From a virus, in the IMG/VR virus record IMGVR_UViG_3300025369_000035, positions 1 to 36,489 of that record: DNA of 36,489 nt, one strand, 5' to 3'. Both the position numbers and the translations under genes were made by a program. This document shows, piece after piece, positions 1 to 7,557 of the stretch (position 1 is its first letter; every line of letters starts with the position of its first letter). The notes under the pieces are model-generated. The model saw only the letters and a list, made by a program, of their open reading frames with translations, did not search any database and had not been told where the DNA came from.

Positions 1-115
1 CTAATTGGTCAGCAAGCCTATCGTCAGCACCTTCTTGTACACTTTTACGGCTTGTTGCTTGTCTGCGAATTGATGCACGAATATCCATTGCATCTGCTAA
101 TTCATTTGCTGTCAT
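1..115 (-). CDS. Small protein with possible HTH start, cut by window edge
   Basis: Only the first 38 codons are present; the gene runs off the left edge of the window. The reading frame begins at the ATG at 115-113 behind a strong ribosome binding site (GAGGAGGG, about 3-4 bases upstream), so the start is well supported although the piece is short. The peptide opens MTANELADAMDIRASIRRQ, which reads like the first helices of a helix-turn-helix domain, but too little is visible to assign a family. It lies just downstream of the sigma-region-4-like gene, whose stop at 129-131 is 13 bases away, so the two are probably co-transcribed. Function unknown. Confidence 0.55.
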   Translation of the reverse strand, partial: MTANELADAMDIRASIRRQATSRKSVQEGADDRLADQL

Positions 116-128
116 TCCCTCCTCGCTT

Positions 129-311
129 TCATAAAAAATCTTCCTTATTTATTTTTCGATTTTTTAATTTAGTACGTATCTTTTTCAGAGCCGTCCTTTC
201 TATTTGTCCTGCTAAACTTCGTGTGATACCTAACTCTTTTGCTACTTCTTCTTGTGTCATGCCTTCAGGGTGTCCTTCAACATAACTAGGGCGTTTTTGT
301 TTCTTATCCAT
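129..311 (-). CDS. Sigma-70 region 4-like small DNA-binding protein
   Basis: This 60-residue protein consists almost entirely of one helix-turn-helix. Residues about 19-46 (TQEEVAKELGITRSLAGQIE, then a short basic helix) match the pattern of sigma-70 region 4, where the motif recognises the -35 element and ends in a Q-I-E-x-x-A-L-x-K-[IL]-R signature. No regions 2 or 3 are present, so it cannot act as a full sigma factor. Family knowledge suggests a transcription regulator that binds promoters or host RNA polymerase; that role is inferred. It is the second-to-last gene visible in the leftward early operon. The basic N terminus (KKQKR) fits DNA binding. Confidence 0.7.
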   Translation of the reverse strand: MDKKQKRPSYVEGHPEGMTQEEVAKELGITRSLAGQIERTALKKIRTKLKNRKINKEDFL

Positions 312-314
312 AGA

Positions 315-554
315 TCAGTTAATCGTGCGATTTTCGTAAGTGTCCATAACGTGTCCTGCAACGTGATTAGCGGCTGATACTAATAGCATAGGTACTTCTT
401 CCTCTTGTAGTTTTAGCCCAAGCACTTTAACTGTGCCTGTCTTTTTATCATGTACCACAAGCACCATCTCAATATCATCTAAGTCCATGCCTTCTTTAAT
501 CCATTCAACTGCCGCATCTAAAGCTTGTGTGCTATTCAGTTCGTTTATATTCAT
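315..554 (-). CDS. Conserved-looking phage protein of unknown function
   Basis: A 79-residue acidic protein with the pattern of a small alpha/beta fold: an N-terminal helix (ALDAAVEWIKEG), then strands (IEMVLVVHD, TVKVLGLKL), then a C-terminal helix (VPMLLVSAANHVAGHV). I do not recognise the family. Its ATG overlaps the stop of the VRR-NUC gene by four bases (ATGA), a strong sign of translational coupling and that both frames are real. No signal peptide or membrane segment is visible. Confidence 0.65.
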   Translation of the reverse strand: MNINELNSTQALDAAVEWIKEGMDLDDIEMVLVVHDKKTGTVKVLGLKLQEEEVPMLLVSAANHVAGHVMDTYENRTIN

Positions 555-853
555 TTCATTCTTTCTATTAAGTTAATTGCTTCTTCTAATACGTACAAAG
601 TATCTTCGTTGACCCACATAGACATACCACCTGCCTTATCTATCTTAGCCATTTCTGCACACTGTAATGCCGTTGGTTTGTTTTTACCTGCCTTACACTC
701 GATCGCTATAAAAAAACCTTTATAGCAAGCAATAATATCAGGAACACCACTACGTCCAAACCCACCGGTAACGGGGTAAAAATAGTAAGCGCCATAATCT
801 TTAAGCATTTTGGTAACTTCATCTTTAACTTTCTTTTCAGGAGTTTTCGCCAT
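551..853 (-). CDS. VRR-NUC domain nuclease (PD-(D/E)xK fold)
   Basis: The 100-residue protein is the length of a stand-alone phage VRR-NUC domain. The core is visible: G-R-SGVPDI with Asp39, the following strands, then IECKAG giving Glu52-x-Lys54, and Gln64 in the next helix. Together these form the D...ExK metal-binding site of the PD-(D/E)xK superfamily. Family members of this type are small nucleases that often cut branched DNA such as Holliday junctions, so a role in resolving replication or recombination intermediates before packaging is plausible but inferred. It overlaps its upstream neighbour by 17 bases and its downstream neighbour by four, so it is embedded in the early operon. Confidence 0.85.
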   Translation of the reverse strand: MAKTPEKKVKDEVTKMLKDYGAYYFYPVTGGFGRSGVPDIIACYKGFFIAIECKAGKNKPTALQCAEMAKIDKAGGMSMWVNEDTLYVLEEAINLIERMK

Positions 854-1055
854 CGTACATCACCTTTAGTTCATTGTTTCTTCTGCGTACAACTTCAATG
901 ACTTCCAATGCTTCATATATTTTTTGTATTTGTGCTTGTGCAAGCGTGTTATCGCCAACTTCGTTATACTTTAATGCTAGTATAACTTCAGCTTCAAGCG
1001 TACACAATGCGGCATTCTCTCGCATCAACGCAACCATTTCTTTACTAATAGTCAT
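837..1055 (-). CDS. Small alpha-helical phage protein, unknown function
   Basis: A 72-residue protein predicted to be nearly all helix, with heptad-like spacing of Leu, Ile and Val (residues 10-60), so it may dimerise as a short coiled coil. No recognisable catalytic motif is seen. Its end overlaps the VRR-NUC start by 17 bases and its start overlaps the MarR-like gene's end by 11 bases. That makes it a tightly coupled member of the early operon, possibly a partner of one of them (inference). Confidence 0.6.
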   Translation of the reverse strand: MTISKEMVALMRENAALCTLEAEVILALKYNEVGDNTLAQAQIQKIYEALEVIEVVRRRNNELKVMYDGENS

Positions 1056-1329
1056 GGGACAATTCCTTTATAAAATCAATGCCTTTTTTAGTCATAGTGA
1101 TGATAGTAACTCTTTTATCTTTAGGGTTTCTACCTTGCTTTAATAATCCTTTGTCTAACAAGTTTGTGAGATACTTATGGGTTGTTGCCAACGACATAAC
1201 ACCATGTGCCTTATCTAGTATGCTCTTGGTATTGGTACTACCTTGTTCGTCGACATAACCCAATATGTATTCTTCTGACCACGATACTTTGTAGCGTTGT
1301 CGTACTGGTTCTGTTTGATATAAATTCAT
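1045..1329 (-). CDS. MarR-like winged helix-turn-helix regulator
   Basis: A 94-residue protein with the order of a winged helix domain: a helix-turn-helix around residues 33-62 (TKSILDKAHGVMSLATTHKY, then LTNLLDKGLLKQG), followed by the wing with D71-K-R-V-T-I-I-T-M-T, close to the MarR signature DxRxxxxxLT, and a terminal helix. Typical MarR proteins have about 140 residues and dimerise through extra N- and C-terminal helices. This one is shorter, so dimerisation may differ. It probably binds DNA to tune early transcription; its target is not known. Confidence 0.72.
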   Translation of the reverse strand: MNLYQTEPVRQRYKVSWSEEYILGYVDEQGSTNTKSILDKAHGVMSLATTHKYLTNLLDKGLLKQGRNPKDKRVTIITMTKKGIDFIKELSHDY

Positions 1330-1341
1330 TTACTTCCTTTC

Positions 1342-1524
1342 TTAAAATGGTGCTTCATCTACTTCAAATGTTTTAAACTTCGTAGGTATGTGAACTATTC
1401 GTAGGTCTTCATCTTTAGCCACAAATGCTTCAGCTTCAGCTTTTGTAGCAAACCCCCGTAGGGGTCTGCCCAGTTCATATACCATGTATCGTATTGCCGT
1501 GAACACAGGTATATTTAACTGCAT
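1342..1524 (-). CDS. Small phage protein of unknown function
   Basis: A 60-residue protein. The middle part (GFATKAEAEAFVAKDEDLRI) resembles the strand-helix 'F-x-T-x-A-E-A-x-A-F' pattern seen in many small phage and bacterial alpha/beta proteins, but no function follows from it. The gene starts one base after the TAG of its upstream neighbour. An AAGGAG site lies 10 bases before the ATG, partly inside the neighbour's last codons, so translation is probably coupled. Confidence 0.6.
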   Translation of the reverse strand: MQLNIPVFTAIRYMVYELGRPLRGFATKAEAEAFVAKDEDLRIVHIPTKFKTFEVDEAPF

Positions 1525-1525
1525 A

Positions 1526-1765
1526 CTATCTATACTCCTTTCCGTCTAAGCGTTTAACATGATTACTAGGGTGACACAACCACTTGTTACCCATCTCTCG
1601 TAGCTTCTGATTAACTTTCTTATCATTGCTCTTACGTAGGTTTGCCATAACGTGTGGCGTTATTACGCCATGCAAAGGGTTATCGCTTATAACTTCTATC
1701 TCATCAATCGTTAAACCAAATACAGCACGACGTACTGAGTTAAAACCTTTTGAATATAATCTCAT
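1526..1765 (-). CDS. Small basic phage protein, unknown function
   Basis: A 79-residue basic protein. It reads as a short DNA- or RNA-associated protein (FNSVRRAVFGLTIDEIEVIS, later NLRKSNDKKVNQKLREMGN), but no family is recognised. The ATG at 1765 has AAGGAG upstream, 10 bases downstream of the DUF3150-like gene, with which it is probably co-transcribed. Confidence 0.6.
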   Translation of the reverse strand: MRLYSKGFNSVRRAVFGLTIDEIEVISDNPLHGVITPHVMANLRKSNDKKVNQKLREMGNKWLCHPSNHVKRLDGKEYR

Positions 1766-1775
1766 GTACTTCTCC

Positions 1776-2651
1776 TTAGAAACTGAACTTGTTTAAAATC
1801 TCATCGACATTAGCCTTGACCTCGTTACGAGTAGGCATATCCTTACGTAAGTCTTGAATATCAACACCATTGATAGCTTTCTCTAACGCCTTGCGTGCTT
1901 CTTCTAAGCTTTGATCGTTAGTTACATTAAGCGACTTAACTAGATTACATAAGTCATGTGCAGTATGCAGTAAGCTATCGTGGAATGTTCTTGTCTTGAC
2001 TTCTTGGTTAATAACATCTACGGCTAACCTGTCAGACATTCTAGCTAGATGGTCTTTGAGTCTAGTCTTTATATCACGCATCGCATTATCAATACGCTCG
2101 TCAGCAAGTTTGGAAAGCTTCTCCTTAATTTCTTTCTGAGCGTCATTACCTACGTCAATACGAAAATCACCTGCCGTTGGTACAGGCATGAAGTTAAGAC
2201 GGAAGTTAAAGCGATGAGCAATATCACTAGGTGCAGGGAAATCACTTCTGTTAAACATATCACCCAACGCCATAGCCTGAGCAGTAATCAGCGTAGGATA
2301 AACAGAAATAAATTCGTCAACTAAATCATTGAACTTACTTTCGTAGGTAGCCATCGTATCATTAAAGTCCATGAACTTAGCAGTAGGCAGTAAGCGAATA
2401 CCTGTATCACTCCACGGCAAGGTGTTGTTATACATATAGGTACGTACCTCACCTACTAACTGGTTGATAATCTCTAACTCTTTACGACCTGCGAGTAAGT
2501 TCTTGTTAACACGAGCCGCACCTTTATCACCTGCTTGCTTGCCTTTGAGAACTTCATCGGTGGTACTCTTATCTAACTTGCGTGCAGTCCATTGGCTTGC
2601 ATTAAACTCAACCAACATTGCACAAGTGTCGATGTTATATCTAGCGTTCAT
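1776..2651 (-). CDS. DUF3150-like protein of the MoxR/VWA module
   Basis: A 291-residue, largely helical, charged protein. The N terminus (residues 9-60) has the W-x-A-R-K-L-D pattern followed by a Lys/Gly segment. The middle contains FNDLVDEFISVYPTLITAQA and a conserved-looking FNFRLNFMPVP, and the C-terminal half is predicted coiled helix. This organisation matches, from memory, the DUF3150 family, which is often encoded beside MoxR-type ATPases and VWA proteins in phages and bacteria. That is the neighbourhood here, with the ATPase at 4524-5648 and the HEXXH/VWA protein at 3264-4514. The biochemical role of the family is unknown; an adaptor or substrate protein for the ATPase is an inference. 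Confidence 0.6.
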   Translation of the reverse strand: MNARYNIDTCAMLVEFNASQWTARKLDKSTTDEVLKGKQAGDKGAARVNKNLLAGRKELEIINQLVGEVRTYMYNNTLPWSDTGIRLLPTAKFMDFNDTMATYESKFNDLVDEFISVYPTLITAQAMALGDMFNRSDFPAPSDIAHRFNFRLNFMPVPTAGDFRIDVGNDAQKEIKEKLSKLADERIDNAMRDIKTRLKDHLARMSDRLAVDVINQEVKTRTFHDSLLHTAHDLCNLVKSLNVTNDQSLEEARKALEKAINGVDIQDLRKDMPTRNEVKANVDEILNKFSF

Positions 2652-2691
2652 ATTATGTTTTCCTTTAGTGTTAATTGTTTAAAAATAAATA

Positions 2692-2883
2692 TTAGTTATC
2701 TAAAAATGGGATGTCAGGTGTTTGTTTTGCTAGTGCGTAATACTCTAACTGTACCTTTGCAGAGTTAATCATTTTGCCTGCAATGTTTGCTAACTCGCCA
2801 GCTTCCTTGTGTTTAATGCTACCTGTACGTAGGTCATTAAACACTTGGGACAATTCATTTCTTAATTCAGTTACGTTTTTCAT
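2692..2883 (-). CDS. Small conserved phage protein (helical, ends PDIPFLDN)
   Basis: A 63-residue helical protein (ELRNELSQVFNDLRTGSIKH, then AGELANIAGKMINSAKVQLE, then a short tail PDIPFL). This pattern recurs in many tailed phages next to HNH-like or replication genes, but I know of no assigned function. The start overlaps the end of the neighbouring basic protein gene by 17 bases. Residues 27-50 look like one amphipathic helix, so it may bind a partner protein. Confidence 0.65.
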   Translation of the reverse strand: MKNVTELRNELSQVFNDLRTGSIKHKEAGELANIAGKMINSAKVQLEYYALAKQTPDIPFLDN

Positions 2884-3256
2884 GTTTAGCTTTCTCTCGT
2901 TTAATTAAAAGTTGTACACGTTTTGCTTCGGCTAGTTCTTTAGGTATGTCTGATGACTTAAGTCGTGTACCTTGAGCCATCTTTTCACGAACATACCAAA
3001 GAGGTAATGTTTCTCTTACTTTTTCTTTTTGCTTGCGTTTACACTCCTTTCCTTTCGGTGACTTGTTGTACAAAGTAGCTGCTTCTTTTTCTTTTGCAAA
3101 TACATAAGCACGTTTTCTATACGCTCTTTTATAAGCGTTTACTTTCTCCTTGTTTTTTTCGTAGTATCTTTTTTTTTGTTCCTTTTTTAATTCTTTCGCA
3201 CGAGGCGTACTGTTGTACGCCCTCCGTCGCTCTTTGAGTTCTTCCTCGCTAAGCAT
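2867..3256 (-). CDS. Lys/Arg-rich phage protein, possibly a degenerate HNH relative
   Basis: A 129-residue, strongly basic protein. The N-terminal half repeats the Y-x-x-x-K-E-K-x-x-x-Y-x-R pattern found as the arm of many phage HNH endonucleases, including the one at 17581-18045 here. However, no His-Asn-His motif and no Cys pairs follow. The C-terminal part (PLWYVREKMAQGTRLKSSDI, then PKELAEAKRVQLLIKRE) matches a tail common in phage small basic proteins. It may be a nucleic-acid-binding protein or an endonuclease that lost its catalytic core. The start has no strong ribosome binding site and lies 7 bases after the VWA gene, so re-initiation is likely. Confidence 0.6.
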   Translation of the reverse strand: MLSEEELKERRRAYNSTPRAKELKKEQKKRYYEKNKEKVNAYKRAYRKRAYVFAKEKEAATLYNKSPKGKECKRKQKEKVRETLPLWYVREKMAQGTRLKSSDIPKELAEAKRVQLLIKREKAKHEKRN

Positions 3257-3263
3257 CTACATC

Positions 3264-4514
3264 TCACGAATAAATACGAACAGTCTTACCACGTGATGCT
3301 ACGAATGAATCATTATCTACTGCACCAAACAACACAGGGAAGTCAGGCAAGCGATAGTCTGACTCGATGTAGCCGTCGGTCAGATAGATAATACCTTTTG
3401 GTTTGATACGATTACTCTCGATATACTCAGCGACACAGGTAACACGTGTGCCACCACCACCCACAGGCTTCATAAGCGAACCGATCTTGTGGTAATCAAT
3501 CGGCTTGAATATCTGCTCACCGACAACCTCGTACTCCCACCACAGTACACGCACAGACTCAGGGTTAAGATTCTGACAGATGCGTGCAATCTCACCGAAC
3601 ACAGTAGGATATAACCCACCCATTGAACCTGACGTATCGCAAGCAACAACAATCTCGCCAGTAGTCTCGCTGAAATGTGATGGCATGATGAAGCCTAAAG
3701 GTAGCATACGTTTGTTAGGGGGACTGTACTTGGAATACTCATCACCATCGCACACAGAAGCTAACCACTCCTTAACATACTCACGCCAGTTAGTATCACG
3801 CTTGACCAATGCACCATCTAACGCACCATTACCTACGCCCTTGCCTGCAATCTTCTGAGCAAGAATACTACCTTGATGGTTGGCATCACTAATCTGTCTG
3901 TCGTTGGTTTCTTTGATGTCATCTGAAATCTTACCAATGATATGCGAATCAAAGTCAGCGTCAATCGGCTTGCCATCAGGGTCAAAGAACACACGCATCT
4001 TGATGTCACCATCGCCATCATCATCGCCATCACCTTTAGGCTTGACGTTGATTGTCTTAGAGTTCTGCATAATATCTTTGAGAACCTGAACGAATGACCA
4101 GCCATAATACTTCTGATGTAACAACGGCTCAGGGTCAGTAGTCCACTCGACGAACTCAAGGTTAGGGTCGGCTTCGTGAATCATAGCGTTAACAACATAG
4201 TCCATAGCGATATTACTAGCAGTCGGCTCACGTTTACATATCTCGTCATACTCTGTGCAATGACGCAAGGCTTTATGTAATGTCTCATGGGCAACAACAA
4301 AGCGTAACTGCTTACGGCTCTGCTTCATAACAAACTCAGGGTTATACATAACGTCTCTGCCGTTAGTGCCTGCTGTTGATAACTCGTCGGTGAAAATGTT
4401 AACACCGACACAGGCAACGCCTGATAACTTAGCAAACTCTTTGTGATGCGTGAAGTCTACGTTAATAGCAATCAAGCGTTGGTCAGGGGACATACGATCA
4501 AATACTGTACTCAT
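3264..4514 (-). CDS. HEXXH metallopeptidase-like and VWA domain protein
   Basis: A 416-residue two-domain protein of the type called VWA-like metallopeptidase (DUF2201). Residues 60-115 carry VVAHETLHKALRH, a zinc HEXXH motif at 76-80, followed by NIAMDYVVNA with Asp105 as a possible further ligand. An Asp/Gly-rich linker spans 161-170. The C-terminal VWA domain has a complete metal-ion-dependent adhesion site: D293-x-S-G-S, Thr356 in GGGGTR, and Asp380 in LTDG. Partners of this kind work with MoxR-type AAA+ ATPases, and the ATPase gene lies 9 bases upstream in the same operon. Whether the HEXXH site is catalytic and what it acts on are unknown. Confidence 0.82.
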   Translation of the reverse strand: MSTVFDRMSPDQRLIAINVDFTHHKEFAKLSGVACVGVNIFTDELSTAGTNGRDVMYNPEFVMKQSRKQLRFVVAHETLHKALRHCTEYDEICKREPTASNIAMDYVVNAMIHEADPNLEFVEWTTDPEPLLHQKYYGWSFVQVLKDIMQNSKTINVKPKGDGDDDGDGDIKMRVFFDPDGKPIDADFDSHIIGKISDDIKETNDRQISDANHQGSILAQKIAGKGVGNGALDGALVKRDTNWREYVKEWLASVCDGDEYSKYSPPNKRMLPLGFIMPSHFSETTGEIVVACDTSGSMGGLYPTVFGEIARICQNLNPESVRVLWWEYEVVGEQIFKPIDYHKIGSLMKPVGGGGTRVTCVAEYIESNRIKPKGIIYLTDGYIESDYRLPDFPVLFGAVDNDSFVASRGKTVRIYS

Positions 4515-4523
4515 GGCTTCTCC

Positions 4524-5648
4524 TTACTTAGTTGTGAAATAAATCTTGTTGTCAGCTAACATCTTCTGAAATGGTGCGACTGTGATGAAGTTGCTAATCT
4601 TAGTCGTACTGTTTGCTACTGTGTTACAGAAGATAGACTGCATCTCGTTGCGTAAGCGTTGTGTATAGATAGTCGATGCCTCAGCTTCCTCACGTGAGTC
4701 GCAGTTAGTAATCAACTTGAACGCCATAACAATCTGTGCAACAGGACTGTCGGCTACACGTGCAGTCGTTGGACTCTTGATAATATCTTGATAGTCAGGG
4801 TTCTCGTTACCGAACCTGATATACGCACCCATAGCATCGGCAGTAGGCTTACCAATCGTACCCTCTAAAGCGTGTTGAAGTGTGTCGGCATCTAAGTAAT
4901 CTTTCTCTAACACAATGTCAGACGCACCATGTAACGAACGAGGGCTAGCGTATGCAGTCTGCATAACGCGTGGGTTAAATATCATATCGTTATCTTTCTC
5001 CATCGCCTTGCCTGAGAACTTGCCACCTTCCTCATAGTCAAGGAATGAATCGAATATACGTGGATACTGCTCAGCAAACGCAAGCACCTCACTCGCCATA
5101 CCACCACGATTGATAGCCCATGCTGACCACTCCTGTTGCGTAGGCTTACGCATAGTGACAAAGACTAGACGATTACGTAAGTGAGCCTGAATAGAATCAC
5201 CCAAGCCCTCAGCCGATAAGTTAGTAGCACAGAACACAACGCTACCCTCAGCCATGTGGTAGTTACCAACACGACGCTCATAAACAATCGGTGCTAGCAC
5301 GTCCTTGATAAACTGCTTAGCCTTAGCTATCTCGTCTAAGAATATGAATGATGGTCTAGCACCATTGATACCTTTCTGATTCTTGGTATTAACACCGAAG
5401 CGTTCGTTAGGTAACTCACGTGATACACCCAACTCTCTGTCAATATCAGGCATCCACACCGAGCCGTCAGACAACTGCGTGCAGTCGATAGGGTCAACGT
5501 GAATATGATTAGCAAAGAACGGGTCTTTAGCGAGGAAGTGAAACAAGCCAGTCTTACCGATACCATTCTCGCCCTGCACGATAATAGTACGCTTGTGACC
5601 AACACGTTTAATAAGATTTGCAACTTGAGTAAATGAAAGCATTGTCAT
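4524..5648 (-). CDS. MoxR-type AAA+ ATPase
   Basis: A 374-residue AAA+ protein. Walker A is GENGIGKT at residues 26-33, Walker B is FIFLDEI at 101-107, sensor 1 is in FCATNLSA (Asn143), and an arginine finger candidate lies in HLRNRLVF (about 158-160). The compact N terminus and the VWA partner immediately downstream point to the MoxR branch, whose members act as chaperones that remodel or insert cofactors into specific proteins. The ATG at 5648 is preceded by AAAGGA at a suitable distance. It probably forms a complex with the HEXXH/VWA protein; the substrate is unknown. Confidence 0.85.
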   Translation of the reverse strand: MTMLSFTQVANLIKRVGHKRTIIVQGENGIGKTGLFHFLAKDPFFANHIHVDPIDCTQLSDGSVWMPDIDRELGVSRELPNERFGVNTKNQKGINGARPSFIFLDEIAKAKQFIKDVLAPIVYERRVGNYHMAEGSVVFCATNLSAEGLGDSIQAHLRNRLVFVTMRKPTQQEWSAWAINRGGMASEVLAFAEQYPRIFDSFLDYEEGGKFSGKAMEKDNDMIFNPRVMQTAYASPRSLHGASDIVLEKDYLDADTLQHALEGTIGKPTADAMGAYIRFGNENPDYQDIIKSPTTARVADSPVAQIVMAFKLITNCDSREEAEASTIYTQRLRNEMQSIFCNTVANSTTKISNFITVAPFQKMLADNKIYFTTK

Positions 5649-5691
5649 ACGATTTTCCTTTAAGTAAATATAGTTGTTTGTTAATACGTTT

Positions 5692-5709
5692 GGGAGAGTT
5701 GTCTCTCCC
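5692..5709. repeat. Hairpin in the gap before the AAA+ gene
   Basis: GGGAGAG, a TTGT loop, then CTCTCCC form a perfect 7-bp stem in the 123-base gap between two minus-strand genes. No U-tract follows on either strand, so it is not a standard intrinsic terminator. It could be an mRNA processing or stability element, or a protein binding site. The rest of the gap is AT-rich, with no gene seen. Confidence 0.55.
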
Positions 5710-5771
5710 TGATTTAGTTATGTATATATTTTTACATAGTTTTTATTTCCTTTCAAGTAATTTGTTTAATT

Positions 5772-6755
5772 TTATTTTGTATACCATTTATGGGGTAACT
5801 TGTCACGGAACTGCCCCCAAGCCTTAAGCGTAGTGCCTTGCTTGATATTGAAAACACTCAGTAACTTGTTAGTAAACGATTTGTTAAAGTCTTCAGGCGA
5901 TACGCTTTCTATGACTTGATTGTGTAGAAGTCGTATCATATTGTCATGCTCTGCTAACTCCTCTGCTGATTTACCATGCCTGTAGAAGTAACGGAACGCA
6001 TTTAATGCATAGCCACGCTGACTAGCTAGAATGTTGAATACGTCTTGACCTGTTAGCATAACTGCATGAATGAATCTATCGCTGTTGAAGTTGAATGAAC
6101 CTACATCAAGCATGCTGTTAGACTCTGACGAAATTACACGTCGCAGTTCTTGGAAACTAAATGGTTCTTTGTATCCTGTGCCGAACGGCATACCTAAGTT
6201 GCCGTCTAACGTAGCGTCGGATTTATATTGTGGTAGTCTGAACTCGTTGAGCATAACTAAATGTTTGATGGCTTCACGTAAGTGCTTGCGTTTGCGTTTG
6301 TCTTCGGTTGACGATATCTTAGTGTAGATGTCCTCATGCCATGATTTATCTAGTATGAGTTTGTTCGACGCATTAAACACCAAACTAGCAGTCACGGCAG
6401 CAGTACGATAGCCACCACTCTGAACATACGGAACGTATACAGTCTTACCACAACTTGTTTCTAAATAGCCATAGTTCAACCGATGATTGTCTAAAAACAT
6501 AGTTGTTGTTGGGGTGTTAACGAACTTGACCTCTACCTTATACTCGCCTTGCTCGTTGGGTGGATAAAATTTAACTAACTCTGTATCGTAGCAACGATAA
6601 TAAACCTCGCCGTTGTCACGTTGATGTATGCCGTAGTGTGTCATGCCAACACCTCTCAAATAGCGTGCATGATCGGGCATATTTAACCATCTTCTACTGT
6701 GCTTTGGTGCTTGTGCTTTGTTGTATTTGTTTAATGCATCTGTATAACTTATCAT
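5772..6755 (-). CDS. Phage protein of unknown function (327 residues)
   Basis: A 327-residue soluble protein without signal peptide or membrane segments. It has a mixed composition rich in Tyr and Arg near the N terminus (HARYLRGVGMTHYGIHQRDN, then EVYYRCYDTELV), a basic helical segment around 150-170 (STEDKRKRKHLREAIKHLVM) and a C-terminal helical region. The N-terminal part suggests a beta-rich domain. I do not recognise the family. It sits immediately upstream of the AAA+ gene with a 123-base gap containing a hairpin, so it may belong to the same functional block. Confidence 0.6.
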   Translation of the reverse strand: MISYTDALNKYNKAQAPKHSRRWLNMPDHARYLRGVGMTHYGIHQRDNGEVYYRCYDTELVKFYPPNEQGEYKVEVKFVNTPTTTMFLDNHRLNYGYLETSCGKTVYVPYVQSGGYRTAAVTASLVFNASNKLILDKSWHEDIYTKISSTEDKRKRKHLREAIKHLVMLNEFRLPQYKSDATLDGNLGMPFGTGYKEPFSFQELRRVISSESNSMLDVGSFNFNSDRFIHAVMLTGQDVFNILASQRGYALNAFRYFYRHGKSAEELAEHDNMIRLLHNQVIESVSPEDFNKSFTNKLLSVFNIKQGTTLKAWGQFRDKLPHKWYTK

Positions 6756-6783
6756 AGTATTTTCCTTTAGGTTGTTAGTTTGT

Positions 6784-7512
6784 TTATGCTACTTGACTCA
6801 TATAAATATCTACTAAACTGCTATCTACTTGACCTCCCTTCTCATTAAAATACACGTTGTTACACGTGTAAACCTCAGCGATATTCTCGTCACTACACTC
6901 GTACTCATACGCTTCATACAACTTCTTATATATAGTGTTAGCGTATCGCTTGGCTTCTTCTAACACCCACTCTTGAATACTCTCAGGTGTTTTGTATTGG
7001 CAATCTGCATCTGCTTGGATTAGTTCATACGCATTATCGAACGTCATACCTTTTAATATTGAGTCCGTTGTTATGGTGTCACCTCGATTCATATACGCAC
7101 CAATATCGTAGTCCATACTCTCAACGCACATTGTCTCGCTGTGATAATACCTACTACTTGAACGATATATGCCGACGTTAGCAGCACCACCCCAAACAGA
7201 TTGAAACAAACAACGCCATGCTTCGAAGCCTATGCTATTGCCACCAAACATATCAATAAACTTAAGCATACCCACATGACCAACCCAACAAGCACCATCA
7301 CCTTGAGAATGAAAGCCTGTGTAGTTTATAACCTCAATACCAAACCCATACTCAAGCCCTTCGGCTTTATACTCATCAAGTAACTCGTTTGCCCACCAAT
7401 CTTCTACCCAATGCTCAATGAAGTCTTGGCGTGGCTTTTCTCTAGCATGAGCGTCGAGTTCGTCATACGTATACATAGTTACAGGTATTGTTAGTTTAGC
7501 CGTTACAGGCAT
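6784..7512 (-). CDS. Phage protein with FHSQGDGA motif (antitoxin-like annotation)
   Basis: A 242-residue protein. Residues about 60-82 carry INYTGFHSQGDGACWVGHVG, a motif I recall from a phage family often labelled 'antitoxin of toxin-antitoxin stability system'. That label is weak and no cognate toxin is visible here. The C-terminal half is acidic, with a long helix (ESIQEWVLEEAKRYANTIYK) and two Cys residues near the end (YECSDEN, VYTCNN). The start has AAGGAG upstream. A copy of the repeated GTGGAG/CTCCAC hairpin lies 22 bases before the start codon. Confidence 0.6.
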   Translation of the reverse strand: MPVTAKLTIPVTMYTYDELDAHAREKPRQDFIEHWVEDWWANELLDEYKAEGLEYGFGIEVINYTGFHSQGDGACWVGHVGMLKFIDMFGGNSIGFEAWRCLFQSVWGGAANVGIYRSSSRYYHSETMCVESMDYDIGAYMNRGDTITTDSILKGMTFDNAYELIQADADCQYKTPESIQEWVLEEAKRYANTIYKKLYEAYEYECSDENIAEVYTCNNVYFNEKGGQVDSSLVDIYMSQVA

Positions 7513-7533
7513 TTTGCTTCTCCTTAAGTTGTT

Positions 7534-7550
7534 GTGGAGGTTTTCTCCAC
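7534..7550. repeat. Copy 1 of the GTGGAG-N5-CTCCAC palindrome (intergenic)
   Basis: GTGGAG, a five-base GTTTT spacer, then CTCCAC. This is the only one of four copies outside a gene, placed between the 174-residue gene's stop (7558) and the next gene's start (7512). The other copies are at 9512, 11149 and 11712. In the minus-strand mRNA it would form a 6-bp hairpin just upstream of a ribosome binding site. Confidence 0.75.
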
Positions 7551-7557
7551 GTGGTTA

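Noticed and set aside
6987-7383. Plus-strand frames opposite the 242-residue gene
   Set aside because: They have no ribosome binding sites and improbable compositions, and the minus-strand gene has good start signals and a known motif.
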